Position numbers and translations under genes: made by a program
Source: JAKSCF01 sp028279945
Lineage (GTDB): Bacteria; Bacillota; Clostridia; Peptostreptococcales; JAAYPU01
Direction of reading: 5' to 3'
DNA: 44,771 nucleotides
Assembly: GCA_028279945.1 (NCBI GenBank)
Contig: JANQMT010000142.1
Span: forward strand, 1-44,771
Notes under the pieces: model-generated
The model's input: the letters and a program-made list of their open reading frames with translations, nothing else
What the model was told of the DNA's origin: nothing
Databases searched by the model: none
In this document: positions 24,551-31,917 of the stretch, in pieces
Position numbering within the stretch: position 1 is the first letter of the stretch
Layout: every line of letters begins with the position of its first letter

Positions 24551-25141
24551 ATGACACCTTATAATGTAAACAGAAATCATAAAATAACAACTAATGTTAG
24601 CGGAGTATCAATTAAGAGAGGCTTTATTGCACATTTTCAAGTATCTGCTGCCGATGCAGAGGCACAAGACCTAACAAGTGTACTAGCTGCAACTTCATTA
24701 ACAGATTCAGCACAAACCATAACGACCAATATTTCTAACCCAACGGTACCAAGAAGCCTTAGAGTAAAAGGTAATGCAGTCGGTATAACAGGGGATGTAG
24801 TAATTACAGGTAAGAACTATGCCAATGAAGAAATTACAGAAACAATTGCATTGTCCGGATCTGATGCGGTAGAAACGACCAAAGCATTTAAGACTATAAC
24901 ACAGATCGATTTGCCGGTTGAAACACACGCCGGAACAGATACCGTCAGCGTAGGTTGTGGCAATAAATTAGGGTTACCATTTAAATTAACGCACGATACC
25001 GTTTTAGCAGCTTACAGAGATAACACCAAAGAAGGTACGGCACCGACAGTCACGGTGAGCGAAACAAATATAGAAAACAATACCGTACTTTTAAATAGTG
25101 CGATCAATGGAACAGCAATTGACGTTTATTTAATGGTATAA
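24551..25141 (+). CDS. Putative capsid decoration/head protein
   Basis: A 196-residue protein immediately after the capsid gene, with a strong AAATGGAGG ribosome binding site. It is Thr/Val-rich and predicted mostly beta (SLRVKGNAVGITGDVVITGK, TITQIDLPVETHAGTDTVSV), with no membrane segment. Location and beta-rich composition fit a capsid decoration protein or head fibre of the type found after the capsid gene in Firmicute phages, but no defined family is recognised; the assignment is from context. An alternative is an unknown virion protein. Confidence 0.6.
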   Translation: MTPYNVNRNHKITTNVSGVSIKRGFIAHFQVSAADAEAQDLTSVLAATSLTDSAQTITTNISNPTVPRSLRVKGNAVGITGDVVITGKNYANEEITETIALSGSDAVETTKAFKTITQIDLPVETHAGTDTVSVGCGNKLGLPFKLTHDTVLAAYRDNTKEGTAPTVTVSETNIENNTVLLNSAINGTAIDVYLMV

Positions 25142-25153
25142 GAAGGTGGCATA

Positions 25154-25657
25154 ATGGCTCTGATTGATGCAGTTAAACCACGAATTGGCATTTTTTATTC
25201 AGACGAAAATAAAGATATTGAAGTTCAAAGTATGATAGACGGAGCAAAGCAGTATTTTAAAAATTCAGGATGGGAAATAGACGAAACCGACCAAGTGGCT
25301 ATTGAGGCTGTAATACTATACTGTAAAATGGCACAAAGCACGGATCCGTCACAATTTACCAACCATCCTGTTTTATTGTCTTTCATAGCACAGGGTAGGG
25401 CCAATGTACCTACTGTGGCAACGCCGACAGCTGCACCGGTAGGAGGAAGTTACACCGGAGCAAAGACGGTTACACTTGAATGTGCAACTTCATACACGAA
25501 AATTTATTATACTAAAGACGGCACGGTACCAACGGAAGAAAGCACATTATACAGTTCATCTATTGTAATAAACGATACAACTATACTAAAAGCAATCGGT
25601 ATACGGTATGGCTATTACGACAGTGAAATTATGACAGAAGCCTATAATATCGCTTAG
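25154..25657 (+). CDS. Head-tail connector with fused C-terminal Ig-like domain
   Basis: A 167-residue protein. Residues 1-88 (IDAVKPRIGIFYSDENKDIE ... VAIEAVILYCKMAQS) match the gp6-like head-tail connector family that forms the ring below the portal. Residues ~92-167 (PVGGSYTGAKTVTLECATSY, IYYTKDGTVPTEES, LKAIGIRYGYYDSE) match the chitobiase/beta-hexosaminidase C-terminal Ig-like module (CHB_HEX_C type), a surface carbohydrate-associated fold. The fused module should protrude from the neck. It lies in the normal connector slot. Confidence 0.82.
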   Translation: MALIDAVKPRIGIFYSDENKDIEVQSMIDGAKQYFKNSGWEIDETDQVAIEAVILYCKMAQSTDPSQFTNHPVLLSFIAQGRANVPTVATPTAAPVGGSYTGAKTVTLECATSYTKIYYTKDGTVPTEESTLYSSSIVINDTTILKAIGIRYGYYDSEIMTEAYNIA

Positions 25658-25669
25658 GAGGTGGGCGGT

Positions 25670-26062
25670 ATGATTAAATTCAATCCAACAAAACCGATAT
25701 TATTTTATAAAAAATCAGGCGGGTACGTAAAAGGAGAAGGTGCAAATAACACCTGGGCACCTGTGATAACGAATGCTCTTTTTTGCGAATGGAAAGGTGG
25801 TTATGGCGATAGGGCAATAGCTGCAGAAGCTGTCGGCGTATCGGATATGGCAACAATAAGAACTTTCTATCATCCAATTGTTTATAAAGCCTTAAGAGAA
25901 TCCCAAGTAGTTGTTATTAAGAATGCAGATGCAACAGCTATAGTAGAGGGAGAGCCGGATGAAGACAATTCAAATACCTATGAGCTGTGGGGCGGTGCTG
26001 ATGATATTAATGAAGAAAATCAGTTCATGGAATTTAGAGTAAGGAGGTATGAGGCTAAATGA
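25670..26062 (+). CDS. Head closure (stopper) protein
   Basis: A 130-residue beta-rich protein; ATG 25670 is preferred over GTG 25661 because AGGAGGTGG occupies 25657-25665. The pattern NPTKPILFYKKSGGYVKG ... RTFYHP ... VVVIKNADAT, and a final YELWGGADDINEENQFMEF, fits the small SH3-like head-tail stopper proteins. Position between the connector and tail terminator supports this. Sequence identity to a named family is weak by eye. It overlaps the next gene by 4 bases. Confidence 0.65.
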   Translation: MIKFNPTKPILFYKKSGGYVKGEGANNTWAPVITNALFCEWKGGYGDRAIAAEAVGVSDMATIRTFYHPIVYKALRESQVVVIKNADATAIVEGEPDEDNSNTYELWGGADDINEENQFMEFRVRRYEAK

Positions 26063-26460
26063 TAGATATTAGAGGTCTTGTACAATCTACCCTGGATACT
26101 GCTTTAGATGGTAATGTTTATGTGTTTTGGCGGCAAAGGGCAAAGATAGCAGGTGACAAGAACCTTGATGAGTATATCGTATATACATTAGGCGGTGATT
26201 ATAACCAAATTTTCGCAGATGATGAACCACTCACCAAAGAGGCTGATATTACAATCCATTATTATTATCGATCTAAAAAAATTCAAACATTTGCAGGGAG
26301 GACGCTAATAAAAGACAGGGAAAAAACCTTATTGACCGCTTTGAAAGAAGCGGGTTTTTCATGTCCTAACGGCGCCTTTGATGCGGGAGATATTGACGAT
26401 ATTGGTTATTTAACATCAATAATCGAGTGCAGTTACGGAAGGGTGGTTGCTGATGAGTAG
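26059..26460 (+). CDS. Putative tail terminator / tail completion protein
   Basis: A 133-residue protein beginning on an ATGA overlap, with AAGGAGGT upstream. The segment DEYIVYTLGGDYNQIFADDE and ADITIHYYYRSKK resembles the alpha/beta tail terminator proteins that cap the tail tube, as does the C-terminal IIECSYGRVV. In this genome it precedes the gp10-like gene, the reverse of the most common order, so the roles of the two could be exchanged. Context makes a neck or tail completion role likely. Confidence 0.6.
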   Translation: MIDIRGLVQSTLDTALDGNVYVFWRQRAKIAGDKNLDEYIVYTLGGDYNQIFADDEPLTKEADITIHYYYRSKKIQTFAGRTLIKDREKTLLTALKEAGFSCPNGAFDAGDIDDIGYLTSIIECSYGRVVADE

Positions 26461-26830
26461 CGTAAATATTGGTAATTTGCAAAGCGCTATTGAGGACGCA
26501 TTAAGAGAGTATGGTGATGTAGTTTATGAGGCGACAGAAGAAGGTCTTGCAGCTGCTCAAAATGTGCTTATAAAAGAACTTAAATCGGCAAGCCCTAAAG
26601 GGGAAACGGGCAAATTTGCAAAATCATGGAAAGGGAAGAAAAAATATAAACTCAAAAGGTATGTAGGAAATACAAAAGTCGTTAAAGGTAAGAAAAGCGA
26701 TACAATACCTTTATCAAATATCTTAGAGTACTCAACAAAATCCCCTCATCGAGGATTCATCAAGAGAACTTTTGAAAACAACATAAATAAAATGGCTGCT
26801 GCTGTGGTGGCTAAAATTAAGGAGGTATAA
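26453..26830 (+). CDS. HK97 gp10-like neck protein
   Basis: A 125-residue basic protein starting at ATG 26453, inside the end of the previous gene. The sequence SAIEDALREYGDVVYEATEE ... LIKELKSASPKGETGKFAKSW ... ILEYSTKSPHRGFIKRTFE is the pattern of HK97 gp10-family proteins (helix, ASPxxTGxxxxSW loop, H-x-x-G-F). These proteins occupy the head-tail junction. It ends 4 bases before the tube gene. Confidence 0.85.
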   Translation: MSSVNIGNLQSAIEDALREYGDVVYEATEEGLAAAQNVLIKELKSASPKGETGKFAKSWKGKKKYKLKRYVGNTKVVKGKKSDTIPLSNILEYSTKSPHRGFIKRTFENNINKMAAAVVAKIKEV

Positions 26831-26834
26831 AAAT

Positions 26835-27629
26835 ATGCCAGAAAAAATTACTTTTGGTATAAAAAACGTACACTATGCAAGTGTTACAACTGACTCTGAC
26901 GGTTCGCCTACATTTGGAGCGGTGAAAACATTTAAGGGAGCAAGCGAAATGTCATTACCACCTGTTGGCGATGCTGTAAAAGTATATGCAGATGATGCGG
27001 TTTACTATAAAGGGCATGTCAATCAAGGGTATGAAGGTGATTTGAATGTTTACTCTGTCCCAGAGGATTTCAAAACAAATCACTTAGGCGAATACAAAGA
27101 CACAAACGGTGTAATGATTGAAAAATCTAATGCACAACCAGATGACTTCGCACTTTTGGGCGAATTTCAAGCCGACGATAGCCCTAAAAGGTTCGCGTTA
27201 TACAACTGCACAGCTGGCCGATCAGATTTTACAGGAAAAACTAAAGAGAATTCGATAGAACCAAATTCTTTCAGTATTCCAATTACTGTATCACCGATTG
27301 AATCAGACGAAATTGTCAAAGCATCAATTAAAAAAAGTGACAATCCAACGGTCTATAACGCATGGTTTAATAGCGTGTACTATAATCCTGGTCATGTTGC
27401 TGTGTACAAAGCGACTATAACTATAACTGACGGAACGGATCCAATCGCTGGAGCTGTAGTTGTAGCAGGGGAAAAGATTTCAAAAACTGATTCAAACGGT
27501 GAGGCTGCTTTCTTATTGAGTGATGATACATATGATGTCTTAGTATCTGCAAGTGGATTTACTGCGAAAACAAGTTCGATAACTGTTTCTGGTGCTGCTG
27601 CGACTCTATCAGTAACAATGGCGGTGTAA
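26835..27629 (+). CDS. Major tail (tube) protein with C-terminal Ig-like domain
   Basis: A 264-residue phi13-type major tail protein with a strong AAGGAGG ribosome binding site. The tube domain spans ~1-185 (TFGIKNVHYASVTTDSDGSP, GDLNVYSVPEDFKTNHLG, CTAGRSDFTGKTKENSIEP, with SFSIPITVSP as late strand). Residues ~188-264 (ATITITDGTDPIAGAVVVAG, DSNGEAAFLLSDDTYDVLVS) form a carboxypeptidase-regulatory-like Ig module that would decorate the outside of every tail ring. Such tube-fused Ig domains bind cell-surface polymers in other phages. Confidence 0.9.
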   Translation: MPEKITFGIKNVHYASVTTDSDGSPTFGAVKTFKGASEMSLPPVGDAVKVYADDAVYYKGHVNQGYEGDLNVYSVPEDFKTNHLGEYKDTNGVMIEKSNAQPDDFALLGEFQADDSPKRFALYNCTAGRSDFTGKTKENSIEPNSFSIPITVSPIESDEIVKASIKKSDNPTVYNAWFNSVYYNPGHVAVYKATITITDGTDPIAGAVVVAGEKISKTDSNGEAAFLLSDDTYDVLVSASGFTAKTSSITVSGAAATLSVTMAV

Positions 27630-27632
27630 GTC

Positions 27633-27995
27633 ATGGAAAAAATAATTAAAATAGGAGAATATGAGCTGCCTGTTAAATCAACGGCGGCTTCTTTATTTTC
27701 ATACAAAGCAAATTTCAGCAGAGACGGCATAAAAGACTTGATCAAACTATCAAAAGCTATGCCGGGTAGTGAAACAACAGATATAAAAGATATTAATACA
27801 GATGAATTAGATCTGGATGTATTCTTTAGATTCTTATGGGTATTTGCAAAGGCGGCTGATAAAGAAATTAAACCGTTGGAAGAATGGCTTGAAAGCTTTG
27901 ACTTACTTCCCATGAACTTTGTTATGGAGGCACTGCCGCAAGTAATGGACCTATTAATGTCTACTGTGAAAAGTTCTGTTAAATCAAAAAACTAA
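27633..27995 (+). CDS. Tail assembly chaperone G (0-frame product)
   Basis: A 120-residue chaperone in the slot between tube and tape measure. The sequence (GEYELPVKSTAASLFSYKAN ... LDVFFRFLWVFAKAADKEIK) fits tail assembly chaperones of Firmicute siphophages. The last codons, TCA AAA AAC TAA, carry an A AAA AAC slippery heptamer immediately before the stop. A -1 shift would join this frame to the downstream frame ending at 28204, giving a 190-residue GT protein by the lambda G/GT mechanism. The two products would coat the tape measure before tube polymerisation. Confidence 0.88.
   Translation: MEKIIKIGEYELPVKSTAASLFSYKANFSRDGIKDLIKLSKAMPGSETTDIKDINTDELDLDVFFRFLWVFAKAADKEIKPLEEWLESFDLLPMNFVMEALPQVMDLLMSTVKSSVKSKN
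27986..27992 (+). other. Programmed -1 ribosomal frameshift site (A AAA AAC)
   Basis: The heptamer lies in the X XXY YYZ register of the 0 frame, one codon before the TAA stop. After slippage, translation continues CTA AAA AGC ... through 10 linker codons into the downstream frame at 28022 without a stop. No obvious pseudoknot was found downstream by eye. Confidence 0.82.
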
Positions 27996-28021
27996 AAAGC
28001 GGTAGAGGGCAGGATGAGGAG

Positions 28022-28204
28022 TTGTTAACTGAGAACATCCTAAGGCGAGCAATTGAAAGGGGCCTTACTGCCGCAGATTTTGAATACATGACGTTTGGAA
28101 TGATAGTTGATTATCTCACAGTCTGCCAAAATGAAGATATAGACTCAAAACAAAATAAAAATAATACAAGAATGGCGACTCAGGCTGACGTTGATGCGTT
28201 TTAA
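28022..28204 (+). CDS. T extension of tail assembly chaperone (frameshift product)
   Basis: This 60-residue frame (TENILRRAIERGLTAADFEY ... MTFGMIVDYLTVCQNE) is in the -1 frame of the preceding chaperone and is open back to the slippery site, so it is best read as the C-terminal half of a 190-residue GT fusion, not as an independent gene. The TTG at 28022 has AGGATGAGG before it, leaving independent initiation possible. The F-x-YMTFGMIxDYL pattern is typical of the T part in Firmicute siphophages, which contacts the tape measure. Confidence 0.85.
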   Translation: MLTENILRRAIERGLTAADFEYMTFGMIVDYLTVCQNEDIDSKQNKNNTRMATQADVDAF

Positions 28205-28240
28205 GGTGGTGGTTGCGATGAATAGAAAGAGTGAGATTGT

Positions 28241-28354
28241 ATGAAAGATGAAGATATAGAAAAGATGGATAATAAGATAATGGGGTATTTATTTAATGCG
28301 TTCATAAGTCTAATAACTACTTTATTTGTATTGCACTTAACTCACGTTATTTAA
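28241..28354 (+). CDS. 37-aa membrane peptide coupled to an 8-codon leader
   Basis: A short frame from ATG 28241, encoding 37 residues with one hydrophobic helix (YLFNAFISLITTLFVLHL). A strong AAGGTGGTGG ribosome binding site serves an ATG at 28218 whose 8-codon frame ends in TGA at 28242-28244, overlapping this start as ATGA; this suggests translational coupling. Its last 8 bases overlap the end of the convergent minus-strand gene. It may be a remnant or a real micro-protein. Confidence 0.4.
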   Translation: MKDEDIEKMDNKIMGYLFNAFISLITTLFVLHLTHVI

Positions 28355-28688
28355 AATATCCTTTTAGAAACAAAGCTATCAATGTTGTAAAGACTGAAAC
28401 TACTACAGGAGTTAATATGCTCCTAAATATAAATTTTCTAATTTCAATAAAGCTAAAAATTTTATAATTAAGACCTTCGTATTTAATAGAAACAAAATAA
28501 GGGTCATCATCAGAATAAATTACTTCTATGAATACTAACCTATGCAAATATCCAAGCGAATCATTGACTTGTTTCTTTGAATATTTTTTAATATTTGAAT
28601 ATATTTTGTTGCAATCAGTGATTGTATTATTTGTATTAGCAATTTTAATCAATGTGTTAAGCACAAGTTTTGATTGTTTATCTAACAT
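28347..28688 (-). CDS. Winged-helix-like protein with C-terminal membrane helix (cargo gene)
   Basis: A 113-residue minus-strand gene between the tail chaperone and tape measure genes. Residues 1-70 (KLVLNTLIKIANTNNTITDC ... SKKQVNDSLGYLHRLVFIEV) look like a winged helix, where NDSLGYL is the likely recognition helix. The last 30 residues (FIFRSILTPVVVSVFTTLIA, then LFLKGYFK) form one membrane helix. The ribosome binding site is AAAGGAAGTGGG. It is oriented against the tail operon and has its own TATAAT. It resembles gene 869-1456 in being soluble with a C-terminal anchor, though the sequences are unrelated by eye. A membrane-tethered regulator or exclusion factor is possible. Confidence 0.7.
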   Translation of the reverse strand: MLDKQSKLVLNTLIKIANTNNTITDCNKIYSNIKKYSKKQVNDSLGYLHRLVFIEVIYSDDDPYFVSIKYEGLNYKIFSFIEIRKFIFRSILTPVVVSVFTTLIALFLKGYFK

Positions 28689-28712
28689 AAAAACCCACTT
28701 CCTTTATATAGA

Positions 28713-28718
28713 ATTATA
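28713..28718 (-). promoter_or_regulatory. -10 box for the minus-strand gene 28347-28688
   Basis: Perfect TATAAT on the minus strand (28718-28713), 25 bases before the start codon. The -35 region is only T-rich, so strength is uncertain. It would allow expression during lysogeny, independent of the late operon. Confidence 0.45.
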
Positions 28719-28807
28719 CTATATATGCAAGGAAATAAAAACATTTGCATAATCTCGTTTAAAAAATGTTCAAAATCGAGTGGTTTATTGCTAAAGGAGG
28801 CGATATC

Positions 28808-31081
28808 TTGGCAAATAAAATAAAAGGATTAACATTAGAAATTGGTGGAGAAACAACGGCCTTAGAATCTGCACTAAAAGGTGTAAATAAGACATCAAGG
28901 AATTTACAAAGTGAACTCAGGGAAGTAGAAAAATTATTAAAACTTGATCCTGATAATACGGAACTTTTGGCGCAAAAACAAAAGCTGCTTTCTGATTCTG
29001 TCGGAAATACATCAAAAAAGCTAGAAACTTTAAAATCCGCAGCAGAACAAGCACAAAACCAACTTGAAAGAGGCGAAATATCAGAAGAACAGTTTCGGGC
29101 TTTACAAAGAGAAGTAATAAAGACAGAAAACGAACTAACAAGACTAGGGGATAAGGCCAAAGATGCTGGAACCCAATTTGATTACCTGGGAACAAAAGCT
29201 GACAAAATGAACGGCTTTATGAAAAAAGCCGGACTAGGAGTTGCTGCGGTTGGTGTGGGATTAGTTGGCATAGCAGTAAAAGCAGGAAAAAGCGCTGATG
29301 AAATCAATACTTTATCAACTCAAACCGGATTATCAACCGAGCAAATACAGAAATTTCAATATGCCTCTGATAGAATCGATGTTTCATTGGACACGTTAAC
29401 GGGGAGTATGGCGAAACTTACGAAGAATATGGCAACAGCTAAGAAAGGAACTGGAGAAGCTGCAGGAGCCTTTGAAGAATTAGGAGTAAGCTTTAAGGAT
29501 GATGTAACAGGTGAACTTCGCAACAATCAAGATGTTTTTAATGACACGATAGCCGCATTAGGAAAAATAGAAAATGAAACCCAACGAGACGCACTCGCTA
29601 TGCAAATTTTCGGTAAATCAGCACAAGAATTAAATCCATTAATCGAGGGCGGAGCAGATGCCTTAACAAAACTTGGAAAAGAGGCCGAAGACGCCGGATT
29701 AATAATGTCACAAGATGCTTTGGATGGTGCAAATGCTTTTAATGATGGACTAGACAAATTAAAGGTTCAATCAGAGGCTGCGTTTGCAAAAGTTGGCGGC
29801 GAGATTGCTGAAAATTTACTACCAGCGTTAGAGGATATAATACAGGCTATATCAGACCTTGTAAGTTGGATACTAGACAATAAAGACTCTGTAATTTCTG
29901 CATTAGCAGGAATAGCCGCAGGAATTGCCGCTTTCAATGTTGTTGTAATGATACAGAGTCTTATTGGAGCGTTTAAAAAATGGAAAGTAGCAACCGAGGG
30001 CATGACGGTTGCTCAGAGAGCCTTAAATTTGGTTCAGGCAGCTAATCCTATGGCACTAATAATCACACTCATCGCCACGCTCGTAACAGCATTAATAGTT
30101 TTATGGAAAACTAACGAAGATTTTAGAAATAAAGTAATTGAGATATGGAATAAGGTTAAGGAGATAGTGTCAGGTGTAGTAGATAGCCTGGTTAAATTTT
30201 TTACCGAGACGCTTCCAGAAGCCCTAAAAACTATGATTGAATGGTTCTCTGAGCTGCCCGGAAAAGTTATTCAATTTTTTTCTGATCTGTTAGAAAAGAT
30301 ATCTGATTGGGGCAAAGATGTCATTGGTTGGATTGCGGACAATGTGCCTAAGTTTATATTAAATATAGTAGATTTTTACGCACAACTTCCCGGCAAAGTT
30401 TGGGAAACTTTAGTCAATGTAGTAAACAAACTTACTGAATGGGGTTCTAACGTTATAGACTGGATAGCAAAAAATGTACCTGAATTCATACTCAGAATTG
30501 TTAATTTCTATGCGGAATTACCGGGCAAAATATGGAGCCATCTAGTTGATGCAGTACGCAAACTAGGGGAATGGATTTCTAATATGATATCTAAAGTGAA
30601 ATCAGAAGTGCCGGCTATAATTGACAATATAACAGAGTTCTTTGAGGAATTGCCGGGCAAATTAAAAGATATAGGCATAGACATTATCAAAGGTCTTTGG
30701 GATGGTATTAAGAGTATGAAAAACTGGATCAGTGACAAGGTATCCGGTTTTGTTGGCGGCATAACAGACAGTGTAAAAGGTGTGCTTGGTATAAGTTCTC
30801 CGTCCACCGTGTTTAGAGATGAGGTTGGAAAAATGATAGGCGTAGGCATGGCAGAAGGCATCACGGAGAGCAAAAAAACTGTAGCAGATGCGTTAACTGG
30901 GTTGAGTAATCAACTTTCGGCAGGGCTTAATATAAACCCTGCAGATTTAGACCCGGGAGCGACAGAGCTGACCTTAAACACTAACCTTACACTAGACAGT
31001 AAAACGATAGCAGCAACAACTAGCAAGGTACAAGCTTCGAGAAACTCATTTAAGGCTCGTAGTTTAGGAGTGGTCACGTGA
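28808..31081 (+). CDS. Tape measure protein
   Basis: A 757-residue protein starting at TTG 28808, chosen for AAAGGAGGCGAT at 28794-28805; an upstream ATG at 28766 has no ribosome binding site. The N-terminus (IKGLTLEIGGETTALESALK then SRNLQSELREVEKLLKLDPD) is the usual start of Firmicute tape measures, followed by coiled coil. Two hydrophobic segments follow (~135-160 and ~355-440). A run of ~40-residue repeats, each containing LPGK (LPGKVIQFF, LPGKVWETL, LPGKIWSHL, LPGKLKDIG), occupies about residues 480-625. By the usual 1.5 angstrom per residue rule the tail would be about 110 nm. It sets tail length and exits at infection. Confidence 0.92.
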   Translation: MANKIKGLTLEIGGETTALESALKGVNKTSRNLQSELREVEKLLKLDPDNTELLAQKQKLLSDSVGNTSKKLETLKSAAEQAQNQLERGEISEEQFRALQREVIKTENELTRLGDKAKDAGTQFDYLGTKADKMNGFMKKAGLGVAAVGVGLVGIAVKAGKSADEINTLSTQTGLSTEQIQKFQYASDRIDVSLDTLTGSMAKLTKNMATAKKGTGEAAGAFEELGVSFKDDVTGELRNNQDVFNDTIAALGKIENETQRDALAMQIFGKSAQELNPLIEGGADALTKLGKEAEDAGLIMSQDALDGANAFNDGLDKLKVQSEAAFAKVGGEIAENLLPALEDIIQAISDLVSWILDNKDSVISALAGIAAGIAAFNVVVMIQSLIGAFKKWKVATEGMTVAQRALNLVQAANPMALIITLIATLVTALIVLWKTNEDFRNKVIEIWNKVKEIVSGVVDSLVKFFTETLPEALKTMIEWFSELPGKVIQFFSDLLEKISDWGKDVIGWIADNVPKFILNIVDFYAQLPGKVWETLVNVVNKLTEWGSNVIDWIAKNVPEFILRIVNFYAELPGKIWSHLVDAVRKLGEWISNMISKVKSEVPAIIDNITEFFEELPGKLKDIGIDIIKGLWDGIKSMKNWISDKVSGFVGGITDSVKGVLGISSPSTVFRDEVGKMIGVGMAEGITESKKTVADALTGLSNQLSAGLNINPADLDPGATELTLNTNLTLDSKTIAATTSKVQASRNSFKARSLGVVT

Positions 31082-31908
31082 TAGGAAGTTTTGAATTTAA
31101 CGGAACTGAAAGCAAAAGTTTCGACATTGTTGCTAAGTCCGTTAAAAGACCTGTATTGCCAGCGCTAAAAAAGAGATATAGCGAGACATCAAATAAACAT
31201 GGCATTATAGATCATGGCGGTAATAAATACAGCCCGAGAGAATTAAAAATGCATATTGCTTACATAGGAGACAGTTATATTGACTTAAGAAATAGAACGA
31301 GAGAAATCGCCGCTTGGCTTAATACTGACGAATGGGCGAAATTGATCATTAATGACGAACCTGACAAATATTATCTTGCTAGAATCTATTCTGAGATTAA
31401 CTTAGATACCGAATACCGGCGTGGAGAGGCTGACATTACATTTTTATGCCAGCCTTTTTCTTATTCGCTTGTAGACACAGCCTACAGCCCAACATGGGAA
31501 GAAGCAGACGTACCGTGGCTTGCAAATATGCCATGGGTGATGTCTGAAAGTTATCAATTTACAGCAACAGAAGCGACAGACTTCATCTTTAATAATCCGG
31601 GTACGGTTAATATTGGTTGTGATGGCCCCCAAAAAAGTAAATTTGATATTGAAATTACAGGGACATGGACAACTTTGTCATTAGCCCTTAATGGTAAGAC
31701 GCTTACTTATACAGAATCAGGAACCGGAACGCTAATAATTGACAATATTGAAATGGAAGTGACTTTAGATAATACTAATAAATTAGATGCCATAGACGGT
31801 GATCTTAATAGTTTTCTATATATTATACCAGGTCAAAATACAATACAAATAACCGGTACAGACATTAACGTAGCGGTACAACTTAATTTTATTCCGATGT
31901 GGTTGTGA
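31078..31908 (+). CDS. Distal tail protein (Dit, siphovirus tail component)
   Basis: A 276-residue protein starting at GTG 31078, overlapping the tape measure stop. The N-terminal domain (SFEFNGTESKSFDIVAKSVK ... NKHGIIDHGG) matches the siphovirus tail component family that forms the hexameric Dit ring. The C-terminal part (about 170-276) is a beta-sandwich (FDIEITGTWTTLSLALNGKT), the galectin-like Dit extension. It is the hub onto which Tal and the baseplate assemble. Confidence 0.92.
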   Translation: MIGSFEFNGTESKSFDIVAKSVKRPVLPALKKRYSETSNKHGIIDHGGNKYSPRELKMHIAYIGDSYIDLRNRTREIAAWLNTDEWAKLIINDEPDKYYLARIYSEINLDTEYRRGEADITFLCQPFSYSLVDTAYSPTWEEADVPWLANMPWVMSESYQFTATEATDFIFNNPGTVNIGCDGPQKSKFDIEITGTWTTLSLALNGKTLTYTESGTGTLIIDNIEMEVTLDNTNKLDAIDGDLNSFLYIIPGQNTIQITGTDINVAVQLNFIPMWL

Positions 31909-31917
31909 GGTGGTAAA

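Noticed and set aside
28205..28240. Eight-codon frame from ATG 28218 as an independent gene
   Set aside because: Too short to support as a protein gene; mentioned only as a possible coupling leader for the frame at 28241.
30508..30873. 121-aa minus-strand frame opposite the tape measure gene
   Set aside because: Antisense shadow of a repeat-rich coding region, with Ser/Pro/Ile-rich nonsense composition and no start signals.
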